A DNA stretch of 64,000 bases. Source: Deinococcus detaillensis (GTDB lineage: Bacteria > Deinococcota > Deinococci > Deinococcales > Deinococcaceae). The DNA lies in assembly GCF_007280555.1 (NCBI RefSeq), contig NZ_VKDB01000007.1, positions 61,195 to 125,194 of the forward strand, written 5' to 3'. The translations under genes and the position numbers were made by a program. Shown here piece by piece: positions 58,403 through 64,000 of this stretch. Every line of letters starts with the position of its first letter. Position 1 is the stretch's first letter. The notes below the pieces were generated by a model that saw nothing but the letters and a program-made list of their open reading frames with translations, was not told the origin of the DNA and did not search any database.

Positions 58403-59572
58403 TCAAGCAAAACTCTGCTTGGGAGGCTCCGGCAGCTTGTAGGCCAAGTAAACGCTGGGCAGCAGCAGCAGTATGGAGACCAGCGCGGCAGTCGTCGGCG
58501 TGGTCGCGTCGGCCAAGAAGCCCACCAAAAAGATCAGCAGGCCCGCCACGCCCCATGAAAAGCCCATCATGATGCTGCTGGCCACGGCCACGTGCTCCGG
58601 CGCGTATTCCTGCGCGGTGACGATGCCCACTGGAACACTGGAATTGACCGCCGCGCCCACCAAAAAGGTCAGGGGGTAAAACCACCACTGGCCGGGGTTG
58701 GAGTAAATCAGGATGGCGAACAGCGGCAAAGTCGCCAGAATCGCGGACTTGAGCACCGGCACCCGCCCGATCTGGTCGGAAATACGCCCGCCCACGATGC
58801 CGCCCACCGCCGAGGCCACCGCGAAAATCGCCAGTGTGATGGCCACCTCGCGCAGGCCGTAGCCGCGTGCCACCAAGATAAAAGGCAACATGGCGTTGTA
58901 ACCGATGCTGGCAAAGCTCCGCAGCACCGCCATGCCCCACAGCGTCACCATCGGCCCCCTGAAAATACCGAGGTAGGCTTTGACGGTCAGCCGCTTGGCG
59001 GTTGGATGATAGTCCGGCGTAATGGCGTAACTGACAGCGCCAATCACCAGCCCAATCAAACCGAACCAGTGCAGGTTCGCCAGGCCCGCGCTGGCAAACA
59101 CCGGGCCGAGCGCCATGCCCGCCGTGCCGCCCGCGCTAAACAAGCTGGCCCACAAACCGCGTTTGGCCTGCGGACTCGAACGCGCCACGTAAGCCGCGCC
59201 CGCCGGATGAAAAAAGCCACTGCCCAAACCCGCGACGGCCACCAGCAGCACCAACATCCCGAACCAGGGCATGAAGCCGATCAGGGTCAAGCCCAGTCCG
59301 GTGAAGACTGGCCCGAAGGCGGCCATGGCGCGGCTGCCGAGCCGCTCGCCGATGACCCCCAGGAGCGGCTGCAACACGCTGCTGGTCAGCGAAAAAATGC
59401 TGGAAAGCAGCGTGATGGCCGCGATGCTCACCCCAAATTTGGTGTGCAACTCTGGCCCCAGCGGGGTGAGAATAGCCCCGTAAGCGTCGTTGATGAGGTG
59501 GCCCAGCGTCACTGCCGTCGCAATCGCTGCGCCACCTTGAAAAGTGCGTACCGTCACCGTTCCCGTACTCAT
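58403..59572 (-). CDS. Major-facilitator transporter, fosmidomycin-resistance (Fsr) type
   Basis: A 389-residue MFS exporter with 12 helices. LGHLINDAYGAILTPLGPELHTKFG is the Fsr-family N-terminus, ERLGSRAMAAFGPVFTGLG the 2-3 loop, and GFFHPAGAAYVARSSPQAKRGLWASLFSAGGTAGMALGPV (in parts) the family block. Fosmidomycin targets Dxr in the same MEP pathway whose first enzyme Dxs is encoded in this window, but natural substrates of Fsr proteins are unknown. The in-frame TTG at 59602 is the beginning of the frame; the ATG at 59572 has GTGAGGT 4 nt upstream and is preferred. Confidence 0.83.
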   Translation of the reverse strand: MSTGTVTVRTFQGGAAIATAVTLGHLINDAYGAILTPLGPELHTKFGVSIAAITLLSSIFSLTSSVLQPLLGVIGERLGSRAMAAFGPVFTGLGLTLIGFMPWFGMLVLLVAVAGLGSGFFHPAGAAYVARSSPQAKRGLWASLFSAGGTAGMALGPVFASAGLANLHWFGLIGLVIGAVSYAITPDYHPTAKRLTVKAYLGIFRGPMVTLWGMAVLRSFASIGYNAMLPFILVARGYGLREVAITLAIFAVASAVGGIVGGRISDQIGRVPVLKSAILATLPLFAILIYSNPGQWWFYPLTFLVGAAVNSSVPVGIVTAQEYAPEHVAVASSIMMGFSWGVAGLLIFLVGFLADATTPTTAALVSILLLLPSVYLAYKLPEPPKQSFA

Positions 59573-59742
59573 GCTGACCTCACCCATGTTCGCTGCTTTC
59601 AAGTCTAAGAACTTTCAGCTTTAAGCTAACACGCTCAGGGTTGGGCGGCAGTAAGCCAAATGTATTAGCGGCTTCAAGTCATGAGACAGCAAGGGAAGCC
59701 CACTTCTGCCTCCCCTTTTGCTCATGAGATTTAAACCTGCTC

Positions 59743-61800
59743 CTATCTCACCCGCGTGCCGCTCGGCAAATCCAGCCCCGTGCCCAGCAAATCCAAATTC
59801 CCCTCTGCGTCCTCGGCTGCCAGGATCATGCCCTGCGACTGAATGCCGCGCAGCTTGGCGGGCTTGAGGTTGGCGACCAGCACCACTTTGCGGCCCACCA
59901 AGTCTTCCGGCGCGAACCACTGGCGAATCCCGCTGACCACCGTGCGCTCCTCTGAGGTTCCATCGGCATGGCCCATCTTGACCGTCAGTTTGAGCAGCTT
60001 GTCGGCTTTGGCCACCGCTTCGGCGGCGATGACTTCCACGATGCGCAGATCAATTTTGGCGAAGTCGTCAATACTGATCAGGTTGTCTGTTTCAGTCTGG
60101 GGTTCGGGCGCGGGCGCAGCCTCGGCGGGTTTGGCAGGCGTCTCTTGGGCAGGAGCTTGTACGGTCATGGTTTTGCCTTTCTTCTCTTGAGTCGGCTGAG
60201 GCTGGGCGGTGGGCGCGGCTTCGGCTGCACCTTCTTTGAGCTGTTCCGGCTTCGGAAACAACACCGGCCCGCCCAACACCCGCGTTCCTCCGGCGATCAA
60301 CCCCCAAGCAGGCGTCAAGGTATAGCTTTGCCCGCCGAGGCCGAGTTGCTCCCGCAGAGCGCGGGATTTGCTGGGAATAGCGGCTTCCAGGGCCACGCTC
60401 GCCACCCGCAGTCCCTCGGCGGCGGTGTACAGCACGGTATCGAGTTTGGCCGCGTCGTCAGGGTTTTTGGCCAGCGCCCAGGGCGCACTCTCAGCGATGT
60501 AGCGGTTGAGGTCGCGCACGAATTCCATGGCGGCTTCCAGCGCCATATTGACCTTGAGATCGCGCACCAGCACCATGATCCGGTCCGGCAAGGCCAGCGC
60601 CGCCGTCCGGATGCCTTCTTCGCGCACGCCCAGCGGCCCAGACGCAGGCAAGATGCCGTCCCGGTATTTCTGAATCATGCTGACGGTGCGCGAGAGCAAA
60701 TTGCCCAAGTCGTTGGCGAGGTCGGCGTTCTGACGGTTGATCAAAATGCCCGCGCCATAAGGGCTGTCGGCGCTGAGGGTCGCCTCGCGCAGCAAGGTGT
60801 AGCGCACCGCGTCCACCCCGTAGGTTTCGATCAGCTCCACCGGATCGATGGCGTTGCCCAACGACTTGCCCATCTTGCGTCCGTCCTCAGCCAGAATGTG
60901 CGCGTGGACGACTAATTTTTGGTAAGGGGCCACGCCCGCCGCCCTGAGCATGGTGGGCCAGAAAATCGCGTGCGGCTTGAGAATATCCTTGCCCACCACG
61001 TGCCAGGCGTAGTCAAACCATTCGGGGTGCCCCTTGCTGCTCGGCGCGGAAAGGTAGTTGAGCAGCGCATCGAACCAGACGTAAGTGACGTGATCGGCGT
61101 CCCAAGGCAGCTCGATGCCCCACGGCACCCGGCTCTTGGGTCTGGAGATGCTGAGTGGCCCGATCGGTTCACGCAACATTTCAATCACTTCATTGCGGTA
61201 GCCCACCGGCTGAATGAACTCGGGGTGGGTCTGGATATGTTCGAGCAGCCACGCCTGATACTTCTCCATATTGAAGAAGTAATTGGCCTCGCGGCGCAGT
61301 TCCGGTGGGTCCTTATCACCGGGGAAACGCTTGACGCCGTCCGGCCCCGGCACCAGTTCCTTGTCGGTCACGTAGCGCTCGGCCCCCACCGAGTACAGGC
61401 CCTCATATTCGGCGAAGTAAATGTCGCCCGCTTCATAGACCCGCTGCAAGACGCCCTGCACATACTTCTTGTGCCGCGACTCGGTGGTGCGGATAAAGTC
61501 GTCGTAGCTGATATTGAGCCGGTCCCACAGGCCCTTGAAGGCCCGCTGAGCGAGGTCGTCCACAAAGCTCTGCGGGGTGCGTCCGGCTTTGGCGGCGGCC
61601 TTGCTGATCTTTTCGCCGTGTTCGTCGGTTCCGGTCACGAAATACACGTCATAGCCGGCGAGGCGGTGATAGCGGGCAATCGCGTCGGTCAGGATTTTTT
61701 CGTAGACGTGGCCAATGTGCGGCGCTCCGTTGGCGTAGTCAATAGCGGTGGTGATGTAGAAGGGCTGTTTGGCGCTGGGGTCTTTAGGGGTGTCGGACAT
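59743..61800 (-). CDS. metG: Methionyl-tRNA synthetase
   Basis: Class I synthetase, 685 residues. HIGH motif as [11 protein letters not shown], and KMSKS as [12 protein letters not shown]. No Cys zinc knuckle is visible where the connective peptide follows ([19 protein letters not shown]), so it is the zinc-less type. After an Ala/Pro/Gln linker (about 520-570) comes the C-terminal tRNA-binding EMAP-like domain ([29 protein letters not shown] in parts, ending [15 protein letters not shown]). AAGGAG lies 9 nt before the ATG. A terminator and a small frame precede it. Confidence 0.96.
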   Translation of the reverse strand: MSDTPKDPSAKQPFYITTAIDYANGAPHIGHVYEKILTDAIARYHRLAGYDVYFVTGTDEHGEKISKAAAKAGRTPQSFVDDLAQRAFKGLWDRLNISYDDFIRTTESRHKKYVQGVLQRVYEAGDIYFAEYEGLYSVGAERYVTDKELVPGPDGVKRFPGDKDPPELRREANYFFNMEKYQAWLLEHIQTHPEFIQPVGYRNEVIEMLREPIGPLSISRPKSRVPWGIELPWDADHVTYVWFDALLNYLSAPSSKGHPEWFDYAWHVVGKDILKPHAIFWPTMLRAAGVAPYQKLVVHAHILAEDGRKMGKSLGNAIDPVELIETYGVDAVRYTLLREATLSADSPYGAGILINRQNADLANDLGNLLSRTVSMIQKYRDGILPASGPLGVREEGIRTAALALPDRIMVLVRDLKVNMALEAAMEFVRDLNRYIAESAPWALAKNPDDAAKLDTVLYTAAEGLRVASVALEAAIPSKSRALREQLGLGGQSYTLTPAWGLIAGGTRVLGGPVLFPKPEQLKEGAAEAAPTAQPQPTQEKKGKTMTVQAPAQETPAKPAEAAPAPEPQTETDNLISIDDFAKIDLRIVEVIAAEAVAKADKLLKLTVKMGHADGTSEERTVVSGIRQWFAPEDLVGRKVVLVANLKPAKLRGIQSQGMILAAEDAEGNLDLLGTGLDLPSGTRVR

Positions 61801-61889
61801 GGGAAAGGCTCCTTAATCGCCGCCGACTTGAGGGTACAGTCTTGAATACACAGTCGGGGCGCAACTTCAACACAATAGCTTGTAGACGA

Positions 61890-61936
61890 AAATAAAAAGC
61901 GGGGCCTTTTCCAACCTTCTCGGAAAAAGCCCCGCT
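61890..61936 (-). terminator. Terminator upstream of metG
   Basis: Minus strand: AGCGGGGCTTTTTCC pairs with GGAAAAGGCCCCGCT (one mismatch), followed by TTTTTATTTT. It ends transcription from the upstream membrane-protein gene, and could also act as an attenuator of metG, given the small frame before it. Confidence 0.88.
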
Positions 61937-61955
61937 CGCACTGCCCCTTCGGCAG

Positions 61956-62003
61956 CTAGCGCGGGGGCATTCGCATCAATTGTACGTCGCGGCGGCGGGT
62001 CAT
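61956..62003 (-). CDS. Possible leader ORF upstream of metG, 15 codons
   Basis: ATG at 62003, 6 nt after TAAATT (62015-62010), reading MTRRRDVQLMRMPPR then TAG, so Met at positions 1, 10 and 12 and five Arg. The terminator follows 20 nt later. CCCCGC in its last codons is complementary to GCGGGG in the terminator 5' arm, so an alternative fold is possible. Weak evidence: an open frame this short can arise by chance. Confidence 0.4.
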   Translation of the reverse strand: MTRRRDVQLMRMPPR

Positions 62004-62037
62004 GCTCCCAATTTAGCGCAACGAAGCAGGCGGCAAA

Positions 62038-63507
62038 TCAGCGGATTGGCTTAGCGAGCGCCAAGCGGCCCGTCCGTCCCCAGATCAGAGCGCCCAGCGC
62101 CAGCACACCGGCCAAAATAATCACCAGTCCGGCGTTGCCCACCAACAAAAAGGCCAGCGGCAGAGCGGTGGCAATCAGCACCGGGGGCCAGAAGGCAGTC
62201 CCGATCGCCCGTAGCGCCAGCATAGTTGCCACCACGCTGCCGAGCAGTCCCGCCCAGACCATCGGCAGGTAGCTCATCAGCACGCCGCCGAAAGTCAGGC
62301 CGACCAGCACCGCCAGCGAGGCGAGCGCCACCTGCGCCGGAGTGGTTCGCAGTCCGCGCAGCCACGCCCACAGCGCTCCGAAGAGTACGGCCAGCAGCAA
62401 GGCCAGAGGCGCGAAGCTGTAGAGCTTGCTCAGGGTTTCGCGCAAACTGGCGCTGCTGAAGGTCATCGACACGTCCTGAGCCGTGATCACGTCCTTGAGA
62501 TTCCAGGTCAAAGTGCTGCCGCCGAGGCTGCGGGCGGTTTGGGTGGGCGGCAAGCTGTAGCGGGCAAACTTGGCGGCCTCATTGGTCTTGACGCTCAGCT
62601 CGAAATCCTTGATCGGCTCGCGGCGGCTGGCCAGCAGGTAACTCCAGCCGCGTGCGCCTTGGTGGGCGTAGGTGACTTGCACTTTGACGGTCTGCTTCGG
62701 CTGAATCTGGGCTTGCCAGCGGCTGCCGCTACTCAAATCGGCGGCGGTCAGCTCTTTGCCGTCCACCAGCACCTTAAAGCCCGACAAAGTACCACTGCCG
62801 TTGGGCAAGGGAAACTGAAAGCGGGCGAACACGGGACGGTCAAGCGGGTTGGTGAAGGCATATTCGGCAGCGAAAGTGGCGTTGTAGTAGGTGCGCTTGG
62901 CTCCACGTGCTGGCGTCACGAAATCCAGATTGACCTTGACCCGCGAGGTGTCGAGCTTGATCGGTGACTCGGTGGTGAGTGTAGCCTGACGAGTAAAAAT
63001 TACGTCCTGCCCGCTGCGGCGAAACTTGTCCACCAACTTGATGACGTTCTCGCTGGTCGGGTCGGTCAGGTAAGGCGCGAGTGCGCCAACGCCCTGCTCG
63101 CCGACCCGTTTGAGCAGGCTCGGCGGCACGATCAGCGTGCGGGTGTAGGTGCTCTGGGTCAGGTAAGTAATGGTGGGAGAGTCTTGGGTGGTCGGCGCGG
63201 CGTCGAGGTCTGCGCCATTGCCGGCCCGCGCATTTTGGCCCACGCTGACGCGGCTGACCACCAAACTGCCCAGCACGTCCAGCGCCGCGAAAGTGAACGC
63301 CAATAGCAGCAGGGCGGCGGCCCACGCGCCCACCGGCGTACCCACCTCGCGCAGCCAAGTGGTGGACAGCAGATAATTCGGGCGGTCGCGCAGCCGCAAG
63401 GTCAGCAGTGTCAGCGCCCCGAAAAGGGCCACCAGCAGCACCAACCAAAACAGACTGTGCCAACCAGAAAACAACGACCAGAACGAATCCAGCGCCACTT
63501 GAACCAT
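62038..63507 (-). CDS. Large membrane protein of unknown function
   Basis: A 489-residue protein with N-terminal helices (LFWLVLLVALFGALTLLTL and AWAAALLLLAFTFAAL), a ~270-residue beta-rich extracytoplasmic region (about 80-350, including VNLDFVTPARGAKRTYYNATFAAEYAFTNPLDRPVFARFQFPLP in parts), and six or so C-terminal helices (YSFAPLALLLAVLFGALWAWL onward). The two-part layout recalls CreD-type inner-membrane proteins, but I am not certain. GGAGG lies 4 nt before the ATG. It is divergent from the acyl-CoA-binding protein gene, sharing the operator-like region. Confidence 0.65.
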   Translation of the reverse strand: MVQVALDSFWSLFSGWHSLFWLVLLVALFGALTLLTLRLRDRPNYLLSTTWLREVGTPVGAWAAALLLLAFTFAALDVLGSLVVSRVSVGQNARAGNGADLDAAPTTQDSPTITYLTQSTYTRTLIVPPSLLKRVGEQGVGALAPYLTDPTSENVIKLVDKFRRSGQDVIFTRQATLTTESPIKLDTSRVKVNLDFVTPARGAKRTYYNATFAAEYAFTNPLDRPVFARFQFPLPNGSGTLSGFKVLVDGKELTAADLSSGSRWQAQIQPKQTVKVQVTYAHQGARGWSYLLASRREPIKDFELSVKTNEAAKFARYSLPPTQTARSLGGSTLTWNLKDVITAQDVSMTFSSASLRETLSKLYSFAPLALLLAVLFGALWAWLRGLRTTPAQVALASLAVLVGLTFGGVLMSYLPMVWAGLLGSVVATMLALRAIGTAFWPPVLIATALPLAFLLVGNAGLVIILAGVLALGALIWGRTGRLALAKPIR

Positions 63508-63547
63508 ACATCCTCCTGACCCGCTCTGCCGACTTATTTGTGCTGAT

Positions 63548-63636
63548 TTTGTAGATCTGCCCTCAATTGTAGACGACGGCTTATGAGTAATACACTCAAG
63601 ATGTGTAAATTACTCAGATGAGTACACTTCTACAAT
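63548..63636. promoter_or_regulatory. Operator-like inverted repeats in the 62038/63662 divergent region
   Basis: Half-sites are GAGTAATACAC (63585-63595), its partner GTGTAAATTACTC inverted (63603-63615), and GAGTACAC again (63620-63627). Outside them TTGTAGA occurs at 63549 and 63567 and its inverse TCTACAA at 63629. This is a typical place for a TetR- or FadR-type repressor controlling fatty-acid genes, but the regulator is not in the window. Confidence 0.5.
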
Positions 63637-63650
63637 ATGTTTGCACTTGG

Positions 63651-63656
63651 TATAAT
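63651..63656 (+). promoter_or_regulatory. -10 element of the acyl-CoA-binding protein gene
   Basis: TATAAT, a perfect consensus, 5 nt before the ATG at 63662. The operator-like repeats end 15 bp upstream, where a repressor would cover the promoter. Confidence 0.7.
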
Positions 63657-63661
63657 TTTGT

Positions 63662-63925
63662 ATGACCACTTCAGATCAGTCCGCGTTTGGGCAAGCCCGC
63701 GCCGAGTCTCAGTCTCTACCCAGCAAGCCGGACAACGCGACGCTGCTCAGGCTCTACTCGCTTTATAAGCAGGGCAGTGAGGGCGACGTGACGGCCGAGC
63801 GGCCCGGCGGTTTTGATTTCGTCGGGGCGGCCAAATACGACGCTTGGGCAGCGCTGAAAGGCAAGTCGCAGGCAGACGCGCAAGCCGAGTATGTGGCGCT
63901 GGTGGAAAAACTCAAGGGGGACTGA
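63662..63925 (+). CDS. Acyl-CoA-binding protein
   Basis: An 87-residue ACBP-fold protein that binds long-chain acyl-CoA in the cytosol. The family pattern is complete: KPDNATLLRLYSLYKQGSEGD, ERPGGFDFVGAAKYDAWAAL and KGKSQADAQAEYVALVEKL, with the conserved Tyr, Lys and Trp ligands (YSLYKQ, KYDAW). ACBPs are mainly eukaryotic; a minority of bacteria have them. Likely leaderless. It should take part in buffering or transporting acyl-CoA; a link to fatty-acid regulation is inferred from the operator-like repeats. Confidence 0.9.
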   Translation: MTTSDQSAFGQARAESQSLPSKPDNATLLRLYSLYKQGSEGDVTAERPGGFDFVGAAKYDAWAALKGKSQADAQAEYVALVEKLKGD

Positions 63926-64000
63926 GGGTTCGGCTGAGTTGGAAGAGAATCTTCACGCCTTAGCTTTCTGCCTTCGCGTTGGCCTTCCCCACCCCCCCCC
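63926..64000. other. Window end, no gene
   Basis: 75 bp after the acyl-CoA-binding protein gene, ending in a run of ten C. No terminator stem is seen within the window. Confidence 0.4.

Noticed and set aside
58315..58440. Short GTG frame after a strong Shine-Dalgarno-like sequence
   Set aside because: Runs antisense into the MFS gene, is under 50 codons and has no recognisable features.
61801..62037. T-box riboswitch upstream of metG
   Set aside because: No T-box bulge sequence or specifier-loop stem could be found; a terminator and a small frame explain the region better.
63985..64000. C-run at the window end as a biological signal
   Set aside because: A homopolymer at the window edge; no stem or feature can be tied to it.

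Overview
The window is a gene-dense, roughly 60+ % G+C bacterial chromosome segment whose gene content and promoter style point to Deinococcus or a very close relative. The pointers are the class and order of housekeeping genes, a housekeeping sigma factor with a long Lys/Ala-rich N-terminus, many leaderless promoters (a -10 hexamer of the TANNNT/CANNCT type 5-8 nt before the start codon and no Shine-Dalgarno), and an IS982-type insertion sequence. This assignment is inferred from the sequence alone.

Layout. 1-1.7 kb: end of gatA and a GNAT acetyltransferase. 1.75-4.3 kb: a large papain-family (C1) lipoprotein peptidase. 4.8-6.45 kb: the primary sigma factor. 6.5-12.3 kb: a glycerol-phosphate island with a glycerophosphodiesterase (ugpQ-like), ugpB, ugpA, ugpE and a second ugpB paralogue, with Pho-box-like direct repeats ahead of the first ugpB. 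12.5-16.7 kb: the translation/lipid cluster rpsB-tsf-pyrH-frr-cdsA on the minus strand. 16.9-21.5 kb: a pseudouridine synthase, RNase P RNA, methionine aminopeptidase (with an apparent frameshift) and pyrG. 21.5-25.6 kb: a visibly lower-G+C operon of four prepilin-like genes, probably a DNA-uptake/type IV pilus tip module. 26.48-27.32 kb: an 839-bp IS982-like element with imperfect terminal repeats and a 5-bp target duplication.

27.4-38.0 kb: a TspO-like membrane protein, holA overlapped by a Ser/Thr kinase, hemB, a TauE-type permease, a two-gene amino-acid uptake set without its ATPase, a CUT1-type ATPase (UgpC/MsmX-like) that could energise the Ugp permease 24 kb away, a CrtI-like oxidoreductase and a GNAT/PPOX pair. 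38.1-46.3 kb: a lipoprotein, dxs (with a 15-bp coding tandem repeat), an M3 peptidase, yciI and aroF. aroF is preceded by a textbook attenuator: a leaderless 23-codon leader peptide with 8 Phe, 1 Tyr and 1 Trp codons, a 9-bp antiterminator and a terminator with a T-run. 46.5-50.0 kb: livHMGF without a binding protein. 50-64 kb: mgsA, YraN, dcd, a phosphoesterase, an aldo/keto reductase, adenine deaminase, an Fsr-like MFS exporter, metG (with a possible second leader-ORF/terminator arrangement), an unknown membrane protein and an acyl-CoA-binding protein.

The most interesting object is the aroF attenuation leader. The metG upstream region, the Pho-like repeats, the map frameshift and the low-G+C pilin cluster are the next most worth checking. 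No tRNA, rRNA or CRISPR array was seen; the only stable RNA gene recognised is rnpB.
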